Assembly: GCA_034508935.3 (NCBI GenBank)
Contig: CM067448.1
Coordinates: 2,976,966-3,040,965 of the forward strand
From: Berghia stephanieae
Taxonomy: Eukaryota; Mollusca; Gastropoda; Nudibranchia; Aeolidiidae
DNA: 64,000 bases
Reading direction: 5' to 3'
Made by a program: the position numbers and the translations under genes. Every line of letters begins with the position of its first letter. The first letter of the stretch is position 1. Below the pieces are notes generated by a model, which had not been told where the DNA came from, did not search any database, and saw only the letters and a list, made by a program, of their open reading frames with translations. Below, piece by piece: positions 21,948 through 34,429 of this stretch.

Positions 21948-22778
21948 ATGGAACGATTTCTTCGACCTGAGCGGTTCAGCGCTGAACCCAATACGCCTGA
22001 TGCATTAAAGCAATGGAATCACTGGCTCTGTACATTCAACAACTTTATCTCTTCGTTACCCGACCAGGCGACTGACAACAAACTCAATCTGCTCGTCAGT
22101 TTCGTCGATCCTGTCGTCTATGAACATATTGCAGATTGTACTACATTCGATTCAGCTGTTGACGTTCTGAAGAACATATACGTGAATACAAAGAACGAAA
22201 TATTCGCGAGACACGTCTTGGCAACTACAAAGCAAGAACCAGATCAATCCCTCGATCAGTTCCTTCAAAAGTTGAAGAGACTTGCCAAAGAATGTGATTT
22301 TAAAGCTGTTACTGCTGATAAGAACAGGGATGACTTTATCCGAGATTCTTTCATTTGTGGTCTCTCTTCTAATCAGATCAGGCAGCGACTCCTCGAAAAT
22401 AAAACAATCGAATTTATGGCCGCTTATGAACCGGCTCGATCCTTGGAGATGGCTGTAAAACACTCTCAGAACTACAGCACACCAACTACTGTGCCATGTG
22501 GCAGCACTGCTCCTCCGACCTCTGAAAAAGAACTTGACTCATCCAATGCTGCAGTCACGAACTCTAAATGTTTTTTCTGCGGATACCAACGATATTCTCG
22601 ATCAAAATGCCCTGCTAGAGAGGCGCTGTGTAAAAGTTGTGGGAAAAAAGGGCATTTTCAAAAGGTATGCCAGTCAAAAAGTAAAAACGAATATGCATCT
22701 GCGGCAGACCCGAATACACTCAGTTCAGCCTTTTCAGCCGCGGCTCCCGTAGTCTCTACAGAGCTGTTATTGACGTGA
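21948..22778 (+). CDS. Gag of Mag-like fossil, copy A
   Basis: A 276-residue frame starting MERFLRPERFSAEP 18 bases after the LTR. A capsid-like helical part (WNHWLCTFNNFI, QFLQKLKRLAKECDF, IRQRLLENKTIEFM) is followed by two cysteine knuckles: CFFCGYQRYSRSKC (no His) and CKSCGKKGHFQKVC (CCHC). Copy B (42048-42878) is the paralogue. Fossil; not a host gene. Confidence 0.85.
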   Translation: MERFLRPERFSAEPNTPDALKQWNHWLCTFNNFISSLPDQATDNKLNLLVSFVDPVVYEHIADCTTFDSAVDVLKNIYVNTKNEIFARHVLATTKQEPDQSLDQFLQKLKRLAKECDFKAVTADKNRDDFIRDSFICGLSSNQIRQRLLENKTIEFMAAYEPARSLEMAVKHSQNYSTPTTVPCGSTAPPTSEKELDSSNAAVTNSKCFFCGYQRYSRSKCPAREALCKSCGKKGHFQKVCQSKSKNEYASAADPNTLSSAFSAAAPVVSTELLLT

Positions 22779-24420
22779 AATTGTTTAACAAGCCCGTTAA
22801 AGCGTTGATAGACACTGGAAGCTCAGAGAGTTCATTTCAACAGAGATCGCACAAAGTCTCCAATTGAAGATTTTCAAATCAAAGAAAGAAATCTCTATGG
22901 CGTCTACTAATCTTTCCAGTACAACCAAGGGTCATTGTTTTGTCTCTTTGGGAAATACCAGGGACATTTCTATGAGAGTTTGAAATTTTCCATCCTGTCA
23001 GGGTTGTGTTCGGACTTGATTTTGGCCATGACTTTCTTGAACAGCATGACGGAGTTCAAATATCCTTCAAAGGTTCAAAGCCTACTTTCTCCGTTTGTAG
23101 TCTCACTGCTGCAAAAATCGAACCTGTTTCTCTTTTCAAGAATCTCCTTCCAGAAGTCAAACCCTATTGCAACAAAATCAAGACGATTTTCATTACCAGA
23201 CAAGCAATTCATTGACTCTGAGGTTCAGAAACTTCTTGACGAGGATGTGATCAAACCATCTGTTTCTCCATGGCGAGCGCAGGGGTTGGTGACAACTAAC
23301 GAGCGACACAAGAAACGCATGGTTGTGGACTATAGTCAGACCATCAATCGCTTCACTCTACTCGATGCATATCCACTTCCAGACATTAATGAATGATTGA
23401 AACAATTTCAAACTACAGTGTCTATAGCACCCTCGATTTGCAATGTGCTTACCACCAGATCCCAATAAAAGACGAGGAGAAACTGTAATCGGCTTTTGAG
23501 GCCAGTGGAAATCTCTACCAATTCAAGCGAATTCCTTTGGAGTCACTAACTGAGTGCTTGCTTTCAGCGCATCATTGATTCCATTATTCGGGATGAGAAA
23601 CTGAGTGACACATTTGCTTACATAGACAATGTGACAATCTGTGGCAGAAATCAGCAAGAGCATGATGAAAACCTTGTGAAATTTCTCAGGTGTGCCAAAG
23701 AACATAATATAACATTCAATGAATGTAAGACTATCCAGTCTGTTAGACAAATCAAGTTACTTGGATTTCAAGTGTCCAAAGGTTGCATTCAGCCAGACCC
23801 TGACCGATTACGACCACTGAGAGAACTTTCAGATCCTCACAATATCAAATCTCAACAGAGAGTGATTGGAATGTTTGCATACTACTCATCCTGGATACCT
23901 CATTTCTCGGATAAAATACACCCAATGGTCCAAAATACCACCTTTCCATTGTCAGGAAAAGCCAAGGACTCGTTTGATCTTTTGAAAAAGGAGATTGAAA
24001 ACGCTGCTGTCGTGACAATTGACCACAACGTTCCTCTAGTTGTAGAAACCGACGCTTCTGAAATTGCAATCGCAGCAACACTAAATCAAGGTGGACGTCC
24101 TGTGGCTTTCTTTTCAAGAACTCTGAACCACAGCGAAAAGAAGCAGTCTTCTGTTGAAAAAGAGGCTTACGCTATTGTGGAATCCCTCGAAAGTGGAGGC
24201 ACTATCTTCTTGGAAAGCATTTCAAACTTGTGACAGATCAGAAAAGCGTTGCGTTTATATACGGAAATTCTGCAAAAGGAAAAAGTCAAGAATGATAAAA
24301 TCCAAAGATTGAAGATTGAACTGTCAAGCTACAGTTATGACGTTGTGTATCGACCTGGAAAAGACAATGTAGCGGCTGACGCATTTTCAAGGGAGTTCTG
24401 CTCATCTACTGGTTCAGATT
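22779..24420 (+). CDS. Protease, RT and RNase H regions of Mag-like fossil, copy A
   Basis: Parts seen in order: the aspartic protease signature ALIDTGSSES in the 22800s; RT with the RMVVDYSQTINRFTLLDAYP finger strand and later KLLGFQVSKGCIQPDPDRL; RNase H with VVETDASEIAIAATLNQGGR, FFSRTLNHSEKKQS and the closing YRPGKDNVAADAFSREF. The region is broken in several places. Confidence 0.8.
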
Positions 24421-24429
24421 TAGAAACTT

Positions 24430-27400
24430 TAAAAAGCCTTCACGACTCACTCTGCCACCCTAGAATTGCAAGGATGAAATTTTGTCAGGTCAAAGAATCT
24501 CCCATATTCCGTGGATGAAATGCGAACAATCTGCAACAACTGTAGGGTTTGTCGTGAGCTAAAACCTTCATTCTACAAACCGCAGAACCTCAAAGTGGTC
24601 AAAGCAACTCAACCACTCGAGCTTTTGAGTGTGGATTTCAAGGGTCCCTTACGTCATCGTCCAAAAATCGGTATCTCCTAACAGATATTGATGAATATTC
24701 TCGGTTCCCTTTTGCGTTCCCATGCTCTGATATGAGTTCATCAACTATCATCAAGTGCTTGTGTCAATTGTTCTCATTGTTTGGAATGCCTATTTCAATA
24801 CATTCTGACAGAGGTGCTAACTTCATGTCAAGTAGCTTCAAGATTTCTTGTGCAAAAAGGGTATCGCCTCAAGCCCCCCCCCCCTCTCGTGGATCTTTAC
24901 CTTGCAGTGGTGGGGGGTTTGGGCCACACGGGAGGGCAAAGGTGTAAATCCCGGTCGACCGTCACGAGACCATCCCGGGTATCGAGCCAACGAGCCACAT
25001 GAGCTGCTCGCCCCGGTGTGTGACTAAATTTGATCCAACCCGGTGCCGAATAGCAGCCCTATCCCGGGGGCCACACTACTATCTTCATGTCGAGTCCCAA
25101 TCAGTCCCGTCAATGACGAAGCGGTCTGCCGCCTACCCAAATAATACCGCTTCGTGTCGCCATGGTCGTCGGCACGTTCGAGAAAAAAGCAAACGTCCCA
25201 TGCATCAATTGATTCGCGGCCTGCCAATCGGAAAATGCGACGGCCGGGATGGCGAACTGACGCACATATTGTCCCTGAACGTCGAGAGCCAGAGTATGGC
25301 AAAAAAATGAGCTTTTATCAAAGCTATTGGCCGCCCATAACGTAGACATCCTCCTATTACAGGAGACCCACCTTTACTCAGGCGCGCAATCTTCCCGATT
25401 CCAGATCCCAGGCTATACGGTGGCCCAACACGAGGACACTTCGAGGCTCAAAGGAGGGGTTAGCGTTTACGTTAAAGAGCCATCGAAGGTAAGGGTCATT
25501 GAGAGCGTAACGGACAGCAATGGGGTGAACCGAATTTCCGTGGAAGTAGGTGGACTGTGCTTGCATAATATCTACAAACCACCCAGAGTGACTTGGACTA
25601 CACCACCGGTACCGGTGGTCAGCCATCCTTCCATCTGTCTGGGAGACTTTAATAGCCACCATCACGAATGGGGCTACCAGACTGCAACGTAGCAGGAAGA
25701 CAACTCCGCTCATGGATGGACTGTAATGATCTACACCTAGTGTACGATCCTACAGCCAAGGTTACCTTCCGGGGTACCCGCCATAAGAAGGAGTATACTC
25801 CAGACCTCACCCTTGTTACGAAAGGCGCGAACGGTGAACCCGCTGCAGGTGAAGCGAACAGTCCTCGGGCACTTTCCGCATAGGCAGCACAGGCCGGTTC
25901 TTGTCACAGCTAAAACGAGGGTGAGTCTCTCCCACTTTGCAGATGGAACTTCAGGAAGGCTGACTGGGAGGAATTCAGTTCCTATATCGAGCAGGTCTGC
26001 CCTGCCATTCCTCCCAAGTCCCAAGAATATAACCAGATTCAGCAGGCTACTGGTTAATAGCGCTCAACGCTCTATTCCACGGGGCAAACGGAAATTCTAC
26101 ACCCCTTGCTGGACAGCAGAGTCGGAAGAGCTGTACCGAGAGTACCAGCAACCCAGTCCCAGGACGCAGCCGATAGACTGCTTCAGTCTCTGGCAGAGGG
26201 AGGAAGCAACGGTGGCAGGAGACCGTGGAAAGTCTCGACTTTACACACTCCAGCCGCCACACTTGGCGTTTCATAAAGAAATTGGACCCAGATCGGAATT
26301 ACGCGAAGGCTGCACCGGAGTATGAGGCAGACACAATTGCCAAGAACATTAAGAACCGTAGTAAACGGTTCCCTAATCAGGCTTTGAGCGCGGTGTCCGC
26401 AAGGCGAAACGTACGATTTTGGACTCGCTACCTGCGGAGGTGTCAGACTGGACGGCCCCATTCATTCCCCGAGAAGGGGTGCAGCCATTAGCGAAGTGAA
26501 GAAACGGCAAAGCAGCAGGGATAGATGGTGTATATCCCGATATGGTGACGCATCTGGGCCCCAGGGCACGGGCCTGGCCAGCAGAGGCAATGTCCGACGT
26601 CCTTGCAAAAGGAAAGCTACCACAAGTGTGGAAGCATGCGAAGATAGTTGCCATCCTGAAGCCAGGGGAACCGGCGAAGAAGGCATTACAGACCCATATC
26701 GCTGCTGAGCTGTCTTTACAAATTGTTGGAGCGTGTTCTATTAAACCGATGGGGGCCGGTCCTAGACGCTGCCCTGCCACCCGAGCAGGCAGGCTTCAGA
26801 GAAGGGAGGTGCACCACGGAGCAGGTCATTGCCCTTACAGAGCATATTGAGCACGGGTTCGAGAGAAACAGCAAACAGGTGCTGTCTTTATAGACCTATC
26901 AGCGGCGTACGATACGGTCTGGTGCGAAGGGTTGATGCTCAAACTTGCAAAAATCATAAGGTGCAAAAAGACCTTGAAGTTGTTTTCTTCGATCTTAGGG
27001 GAAAGATAATTCCACGTCGCGCTGGGAGACGTCACGAGCAAAGTAAGGAAACTGAAGAATGGGGTCCCTCAGGGGTCGTACTTGGCCAATGTTGTTTAAC
27101 GTTTACATTAGCGATATGCCGAACACTTCCTCCCTGAGGCTGGGATACGCGGACGACTGGGCACTCGTTACTCAGAGTAAAGTGTGGACCCGTCTCGAGA
27201 GCATACTCAGCGAGGACGTCACAAGACTCAAATCCTACTTTGACAAGTGGTACCTGAAGATGAACACTTCAAAAACCGTGGCCACTGCATTTCACTTATG
27301 CAGTGGTTGGCACACCCGCAAACTAAATGTCCTAGTCGGGGACCAGCCACTCCCATATGAGCCGCATCCAAAATATTTAGGGGTGACGCTGGATCTCAGC

Positions 27401-28590
27401 CTTACTTATCGGATGCATCTCGAAGGGGTTGCCCGGAAGATAGAGAAGCGGAATAGTCTTCTGAGGAAGCTGGCGGGATCGACTTGGGGCGCTAGCCAAG
27501 CGGTCCTGAGAACGTCCGCCTTGGCACTATGCTATTCCACCGCGGAGTATTGCGCTCCAGTGTCGGGTAGAAGCAGAAACGTTGAGAAGGGATGTAAACT
27601 TCGCAAGTCGATGCACATAGTGTCAGGAACACTAGCAACAACCCCTAGAGAATGGGGCCCGATAATGGCAGCGATCCAGCCCCCGATGTCCGGAGGGAGA
27701 CGATTACGGGAAACTGGCTGAGTAAGATCAAAGAGAGAGGGAATGGGGATACCCCTCTCATGCGCATAATGGACGGTGCCCCCGTTTCGAGCCGAAATAA
27801 GTCCCGGCAACCCTTGTATGCAGAATCCTGACTACGGACAGAGCTGCACATACGAGATGGAAGTCGGTTTGGACGAATTCAATCCCTCGTGGGGGCGGGG
27901 ACCTAGACTCCTCTAAGCTTGGTGAGCAGTTGCCAGGCTTTGATACCAGTAAGAGGAGACACGGGGTAGCTGCGAATCGGCTTCGGTCGAGGAGCTGCCT
28001 AAGGCAAGTGCGTTACATCGGTGGGGTCTAACTACCTGTCCAATATGTCCACGCTGTGGGCAAGAACCCGAGACGGCAGAGCATCTAGTCGAAAGGTGTG
28101 TTGTGACGATGCTAACCGGCGGGTTTGCGACGGTGCACGAATGCGGACCGGACTTTGCTGATTGGGTCGATCGTCATAACATAATAGTGTGAACCATAAG
28201 AGGCTGCTGCCTCAAGCCGAACGACCCCATACAATCCCGGGTAAATGGACAAGTAGAGCGTCTGAATGGAACCTTCGGAAAACTATCACGTTAGCCCTGA
28301 AATCACGTGGTTTGCATGTCAGTCAATGGGAGTCAGTGCTTCTTGACTCGCTCCATTCAATAAGATCACTCTTATGCACTGCGACAAATGAGACTCCTCA
28401 TGAACGAATCTTCCGCTACAATGGAAAGTCAAGCACTGGTACAACACTTCCTAGCTGGCTGACTACTCCAGGAACTGTTTTGATGAGGCGTCACGTAAGA
28501 ACCTCTAAATACGAACCATTGGTGGACGAAGTGGAACTGTTGGACGCTAATCCGCTCTATGCCTACGTCCGACTTCCTGATGGTTAAAGA
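24430..28590 (+). CDS. Integrase region of Mag-like fossil, copy A, split by a LINE
   Basis: Left of the LINE (to 24875) are the zinc-binding part (CHPRIARM, CNNCRVCRELKP) and core strands (LLSVDFKGPL, FGMPISIHSDRGA). Right of it (from 28209) are the late core and C-terminal strands (LRKTITLALKSRG, ETPHERIFRYNGKSS). The LINE separates the two parts at a 10-bp target duplication. Broken. Confidence 0.8.
24876..28208 (+). mobile_element. Jockey/I-like LINE nested in Mag-like element, copy A
   Basis: Flanked by a 10-bp target duplication GCCTCAAGCC (24866-24875 and 28209-28218). GC-richer than its host. Apurinic endonuclease: HNVDILLLQETHLYSGAQSS and LGDFNSHHHEWGY (25327-25690). A linker with WRFIKKLDPDRNYAKAAP (about 26260) follows. 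RT: LPQVWKHAKIVAILKPG, FIDLSAAYDTVWCEGLMLKL (about 26885-26945) and YADDWALVTQ (about 27147), then LGVTLDLSLTYRMHLEGVAR and ALALCYSTAEYCAPVSGR. The C-terminal knuckle is CPICPRCGQEPDTAEHL...C (28040-28100). Frameshifts and stops throughout (for instance the endonuclease frame closes at about 25690), so it is dead. No poly-A tail; the 3' UTR is only about 20 bases. It begins with a C-rich stretch. Confidence 0.85.
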
Positions 28591-28599
28591 AACTACTGT

Positions 28600-28969
28600 G
28601 GCTTTGCGTCACTTAGCCCCTGCTGGTGAAATGACTACTGCCCAACCTCCAATGAAGAATCACCCATGGCGTTTGACAACACGAGCGTAACTCCACATTT
28701 TCAACCTGTTCAAAAGAATGTGGGAAACGATATTTTACCTGAAACTGTCCTAGAACAGCTTGATGTACAAACTGTGGAAGCGGGTGAAGTGCAAAAATCT
28801 GCCTTGGACGAACCATCAGTCTCTGATCCTAAGAGTCCTAATGAGCTTTCTACTCAAAACGAATCCCGTTCAAACTCCAGAAGGAGTGGCTTCATTCGGA
28901 CGAGACCATACAGTTTACGAATTAGAGAAGCATAATTTGAAATCTCTTTCCACGTGCAACGGGGGAAAA
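28600..28969 (+). other. C-terminal tail and polypurine tract of Mag-like fossil, copy A
   Basis: An acidic and then basic tail (ending SRRSGFIRTRPYSLRIREA), typical of the end of Pol in Mag-like elements, then CGGGGGAAAA before the LTR. Confidence 0.6.
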
Positions 28970-29162
28970 TGTCATGATATTGTTTACTGTTTAGAGTAGA
29001 GATAGTTCTATTTGTCACTTTATGTTTGTAATTGATCTGTGTCTGTACTGTATGTCTAACTCTTTGTGTTTTAATTTCTTTCTCGATCATGTCGATTTAA
29101 ATGTTGAATAAAGCCTATAGTTTGCATGGCAATCATTCGAATTACTTTCTAGCTTCACAACA
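28970..29162 (+). repeat. 3' LTR, Mag-like copy A
   Basis: 193 bp; about eight substitutions and two small length differences from the 5' LTR by eye. Confidence 0.9.
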
Positions 29163-29164
29163 AA

Positions 29165-29186
29165 TAGATTTTTGAATAGATAGATG

Positions 29187-29224
<38 letters not shown>

Positions 29225-29340
29225 AGATGATAGAAAGATAATAGATAAATAGATAGATGATAGATGGATAGACAGATAGATAAATAGATGGATAGATAGA
29301 TAGATTGATTAAGATTGATAGATAAAAAGATATAGATAGA
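29165..29340. repeat. (GATA)n microsatellite at LINE 3' end
   Basis: Diverged GATA/GATG repeats between the Mag-like 3' LTR and the 3' end of the minus-strand CR1-like LINE. On the LINE strand it reads (TATC)n, as a LINE tail. Confidence 0.85.
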
Positions 29341-32300
29341 TAAGATTAACTTTCATTTATCTGAATGGAAATTATCATAATGTACACATCATTCATCGTT
29401 ATATTAGCACAGATTTACACATGTCATGAACTAATTGATGAAATACGAGCTAATTAAAAGCAAAATAAACATCAAATATAATAAATTAAAATATTCATTA
29501 AATGATACAGCATTGACAAGAATGTAAAATGGCATAAGCTAAAAGGTTGATAAAAAGTTGAATGTACTGAATTTGAAATAATGAATATTGATATAGCACC
29601 ATTGTAAAATAAAAATAAGATTTTAGTGAATTAGTAATACAAATCATGTAGTAAAAGTAAAATCTAATTGATTGGCTATGTAAAATGAGATTAAAAATAT
29701 CTGCTTTCGATCTTTCATTGTTATATCTTTTCTTTGGTTATTTTGATTTCGTTGTACAGAGGGTGGGACTCGTTTCTTTGAATTTTGTTAATCTTAACAT
29801 TAGCAATATCTTTGTGAAAATCTTCAAAATTGTTCCATCCATCATTTCCTAACATTCGATTAGCATGCTGTATTAATCTATTTATTTTTATTATTTCAGA
29901 TTTTTTACAATTTCCACCCAAAGCAGCTACACAAAAACAAAAAAGACTTACAATGCAAAATTTATAAAACAAAGAAAAACATGTTTTGTCAACATTTATG
30001 GAGTACAGTCTCCTCATCATGAATAATCTTGCCTTCATCTTATTAAAAACTTTGCATGAATGATTTGTCCAGTATAATTTTTCATTGACAAGTATACCGA
30101 GATATTTATACTCCTCTACCCTCTCTGCTTTTTCGTTTTTAATAATTATATTGTCATGTATATTACCATCTTTCCTAAAATCAAATATAATTTCTTTAGT
30201 TTTCTCTACATTAAGTTCTAGATAGTTATTATCACACCAGTCAACAAATCTTTTAATTTCGTTATAATAATTCAATACATTATCCCCGGTTGTTATCAAG
30301 GCCTGAATGGCGGTATCGTCGGCATACTTTAAAATATTCACATTACTTGGGCCGCTTATGCAGTCATTTGTGTATATAACGAAAAGTGTTGGGACAAGAA
30401 CAGTTCCTTGGGGTGCCCCAGTGTTGGTGAGGATTCAATTTGTTGTTCTCATCATCCGTGAGGGAAACGAATTGTGGTCGGTCTGTCAAGAATTCTCGTA
30501 CCTAGAGTGCAATCGAGGGACTCACCTCCATGGACAGTAGTTTATGGATTAGTATGTGAGGCTGGATGGTGTTGAATGCACTCGGAAAGTCTACGAATAG
30601 GGTTCTGAAATACCCCTTTGGAGTGTCTAAGTGTTTGTAAGTGTTATGAGAAAACACCAATATAGCTTCGTCCACCCCACGCCCTGATTTGTAAGCAAAC
30701 TGGTTTTTGTCTAGATGTTGTTGTGTACTTTGTTGTAGAAATCTTTGTTGATAAATCCTTTCTAGACATTTCATAGGAATGGATGTCAGCCTACAGGACA
30801 AAAAACATTAATTTCTTTGGCTTTTTGATGTTTTGGGAAGGGAATTATTTTTGCAATTTTCCAAATTCTTGGAATATGCCCGTTTCTTAGGGACATTAAA
30901 AATGTGTGTAAAAATATGGAAAGTTCATTTGCACATGATTTCAATAAATGTGATGAAATTTGATCAGGTCCGCTTGCTTTATCCGCTTTAATATTTTTGA
31001 ACAGTTTAATGACGTTGGCCTGAGTGATGTCCATTTGTTCCTCTGTTCCGTGATGTTTGAGTTGCTCAGTTAGGTTGTTAATCTCGTCTGTGAAATCGTG
31101 TTTATTGAATCGAGCATAGAAGTTGTTAAGTTTATCGGCATATTCTTTTTCTGTACCCTTTTAAAACTTAAATTTTGAGTTTTTATTACCGTTCATTCCT
31201 GTGACTGTTTTGATATTGTTCCACACACTTTTCATGTCATTAGCTTTCAGTTTCCTCTCAATATTTTCTTTGTATATTTGTTTCATCTCTCGGATGGCTT
31301 TATTTAATATTCTTTGAACTTTTTTTCCTTTCCTCTTGGTCACCAGTCTTGAATGCATATTTTAAAATCATTTAACAACCCTTTTATCGATTTTGTCAGC
31401 CAAGGATTGTTATTTCCAAAAGATTTTATTTTTAAGATGTTTTGTTCGCAAAAGTTAGTTACGATGCTACAAAGTTCATCGAGGTCATTTGCTGATTCAA
31501 TAAAAAATATTCCAATTGGAGGAGTCGAAACACTCCGTTAGAGCATTAGTTGCATCGCTGTCCCATACCTGAAATTGTTTTTGAACTACTGGGACAGATA
31601 TGAATTTTGTTTTGCATTTAGGTATCATAAGAACCATAATGTGATCGGCTTCACCAAGTTGACAAGAAGAATACCTGCTTTGAATATTTGAATAAAAAAG
31701 ATCGATTGTGCGTTCGTTTCTAGTGGCACAAGCGATATTTTGTTGTAGAGGAAATGAGTTGTCAAGAGGTGCATGATTGAAGTCCCCTGTCACAAGGACA
31801 ACGCTGCCGGGTGATGATGTCAATGTCAATGTACTAGTACTTTCCGCCAGATATTCCAGTGCTGTAGGTCATGTGCGTCCGGTGGTATATAGACATTGAT
31901 AAACACCTTGGTACACTCCCGTGGAAAATAATATGGCCTGACTGACACGGTAAGCCGTTCAAGGTTTGGTGTGCTGGTCTTGTTAGTGACAATGACATTG
32001 TTTGAATGGCACCGCCTTTCATTTAAATAATCACACACACCAGCACCTCTTGATTTTGATGTGTTGATCTGGTCACGGTCATATCTTATTATGGTAAAAT
32101 TATTAAGTTCAACACAGCAGTCAGGAATGTCACTGTGTAGCACGTCTCTGTAATACATTTTGCTGACGAGTTTCTAAATTCACACAAATAGTTAGTAGCG
32201 ACCTGCAATCCTTCAATTTTGTTGTGAATATATCTAACATTGCCACTCACTATCACAGGCAGCACATGTTTACTTTTTCTCCTTTTGGTACGGGCTTAAC

Positions 32301-32490
32301 ACCCCTTTCCTACCCTTTTATTCTTGCGACTTGGAATAACAATACATGTCATGTTTGTTTTCATGACAACAGTTCACGTTTGGCCGTAACATCTTTTAAA
32401 ATGTCGAGCTGTACTTGATCATAACGTTGTAAAATTTAAATCATTACGTCTTATTTTTATATTATTTTAAAATCTATCTGTAAATTTATA
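29340..32490 (-). mobile_element. CR1/Rex1-like LINE, minus strand (unit 1)
   Basis: Read from high to low coordinates. Endonuclease: LHSDIPDCCVELNNFTIIRY, KSRGAGVCDYLNERRC and FINVYIPPDAHD (31860-32140), then VLVTGDFNHAPLDNSFPL (about 31750-31800). Linker: YKENIERKLKANDMKSVWN (about 31230). RT: KNIKADKASGPDQISSHLLK (about 30930-31000), KCLERIYQQRFLQQS with KNQFAYKSGRGVDEAIL (30660-30770), FVDFPSAFNTIQPHIL (about 30560), GAPQGTVL (about 30415), YADDTAIQ (about 30325) and EYKYLGILVNEKLYW. The style matches the CR1/Rex1 group. Several frameshifts; not active. Ends in (TATC)n. The unit 2 copy is at 49430-52490. Confidence 0.8.
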
Positions 32491-32655
32491 TAAATTTAAA
32501 ATCCAATGTATCACAGATTGCTTATTATCCTGCTATATAAAAAATATACAAGAAGATCACATTTTATCCTGGTTAAATATAGAAAAAACACAAGAGCGAT
32601 GTGTAACACGTCCTCGCCGCATAAACAACGCTGACAACAAGATAAAAGATAAATG
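32491..32655. other. Unit border sequence
   Basis: AT-rich, almost identical to 52700-52875 at the next border. No gene. It precedes the (GATA)n tract and the SINE of unit 2. Confidence 0.5.
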
Positions 32656-32687
32656 GACAAATAGATAGATAAAAAAAGATAGATAGA

Positions 32688-32786
<99 letters not shown>

Positions 32787-32787
32787 A
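32656..32787. repeat. (GATA)n microsatellite at start of unit 2
   Basis: GATA array, longer and purer than the unit 1 tract at 2172-2212. Confidence 0.9.
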
Positions 32788-33080
32788 TAATGCTTGATTA
32801 CTTGCGGGTTAACTTCATTTACATGCCTTCGGATCGGAAGGTCCTGTGTTCGAGTCTCCTTCTGAGCGGTGCATTGTTGAGTACCCAAAAAAGGCTCTTT
32901 ACTCACATTCTCACCGTTCTCTGGTATAATATGAGTAGCTACATGGCCGTGAATTTCTGCAATATCGCCCAACAGACGTCATGAATCGTCTTACATGCTA
33001 AGTGTTGTTGTTGGCTAGGGACTTCTTGTAAAGCGTTCTGAACCCGTTTAGGGGATATTGCTCTATATAAAAGCTCACTG
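32788..33080 (+). mobile_element. SINE, unit 2 copy
   Basis: Same SINE as 2215-2510: B box GGTCCTGTGTTCGAGTCTCC and tail GGATATTGCTCTATATAAAA. Followed by poly-T then poly-G (33092-33117). Nearly identical to the unit 3 copy. Confidence 0.65.
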
Positions 33081-33287
33081 TTTTTCCTCGTTTTTTTTTT
33101 TTTGGGGGGGGGGGGGGTAAACTAACTTTAACGCCATTTTAAAACTTTAATTTAAATTCTTGGTGTCATATTTCTATCTATTATAAAGATTTCCTCTTTT
33201 CCCTTAAATGTTTCCAAAACAGGCCAACACATTTTGGTCTTACTTTAACCCAATGTACTAATGTATATCTATATTTATGCATTGCAG

Positions 33288-33461
33288 CATACTGTCGTCA
33301 TTCTGACACATCGGAGGATTCTGGATACATGACTTCACCCAACTATCCATCAGAATACGGAAATGATCAAACTGTAACATCGATTGCCGGTATCGTACGA
33401 ATTAAGCTGGGTTTGATGCACTATGAAATGGCAAGTGTGTATTGTCAATAAGCTTTTTAAG
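33288..33461 (+). pseudogene. CUB exon a, unit 2 (damaged)
   Basis: The acceptor TATGCATTGCAG (to 33287) and donor AAG/GTAATA (33462) are kept. The exon opens well: phase-1 entry, YCRHSDTSEDSGYMTSP, NYPSEYGNDQT. Then one base is missing in the Cys2 codon region (ACCTGT became ACTGT, about 33371), and at least half a dozen more single-base losses follow within 80 bases, giving a stop (TGTCAATAA, about 33443). The (GAT)n tract downstream is also ragged. Flanking intron is about 98% like unit 3, so the damage is local. It could be real decay or a poor consensus. If real, this CUB module cannot be made. Confidence 0.75.
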
Positions 33462-33539
33462 GTAATACGGACATCAAAATAGCTCTAGACTTATAAGTTA
33501 TGTAAATTTATATGAGTAGCTTACCATCTTTGTACAATT

Positions 33540-33683
33540 ATGATGATGATGATGTTATCGACGAAGAGATGATGTGACGACGACGACGACATGATGATGA
33601 TGAGAGCGAAAATGATGATGATGATGATGATGATGATGTATGATGAATAGACGAATGATGATGATGACGACGACGACGACGAC

Positions 33684-33721
<38 letters not shown>

Positions 33722-33863
33722 GAGATGATATGAAGATGAGAGATGACGACGACGACAACGATGATGATGATGATGACGATGATGATGATGATGATGATGA
33801 TGAGGGAGAGTGATGATGATGATGATGATGATGACGACGACGACGACGATGATGATGATGATA

Positions 33864-33939
<76 letters not shown>

Positions 33940-33940
33940 G
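33540..33940. repeat. (GAT)n / (GAC)n microsatellite, unit 2
   Basis: About 400 bases, interrupted more often than the unit 1 and 3 tracts. Confidence 0.9.
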
Positions 33941-34429
33941 TTCAGCTCACCACCTACACAATTTCAATATTTTAGTTGAATACAAAGCTTGTCAATTTGA
34001 CGTCACAAATTGTTAATTTGAATTTGATATCATTACACAATTTGTAGAATGCTGGTCTCCCTGTCCCCGCTATGTGTATTATCTTCCTTTAATATCAGCC
34101 TATCAAATTCGTCTCATATAGTAGTGATTTTTTTACAAAATCGTACAACTTAATATCTTAAAGGCTGAAAAGAGAATCGTGTAATTTCTATTTGAACGTT
34201 TGCGACAAAAGTCTCAACCGATGTTGATATATAAGAATTGTTGTAATTTTGATAATTTGAAAAACGTCTGGATCAGCAGCTGAAATATTTGCTATATTGC
34301 AACTATTGTATTAATGTTATACATTTATTGACCGTTCTCGGAAAGTGTATTGACCAGTGGACGAATCTCAGAGTTTACGAGATATCACATCGCATATTTT
34401 CCTTCCAATGATTATTCAATGATATTACA

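Larger units (their letters stand above)
21741..29162 (+). mobile_element. Mag-like Ty3/Gypsy LTR element (fossil), copy A, with nested LINE
   Basis: Short LTRs of about 190 bp (21741-21929 and 28970-29162; TGTCATGATA...CACAACA), Gag with two knuckles, protease, RT, RNase H and integrase in the usual Ty3/Gypsy order. A GGGGGAAAA polypurine tract precedes the 3' LTR. Own length is about 4.1 kb once the 3.3-kb LINE at 24876-28208 is set aside. The LTRs differ by about 4% by eye, older than the Gmr1-like element. Broken, with several breaks besides the LINE. No clear target duplication. Copy B in unit 2 shares the 5'/3' LTR differences and the LINE, so the two are duplicates of one insertion. 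The Mag clade is my best guess from the Gag and RNase H style. Confidence 0.85.

Noticed and set aside
29150-29180. Target-site duplication of the Mag-like element
   Set aside because: Left flank ATTAT and right flank AATAG do not match in either copy; the right flank may have been altered.
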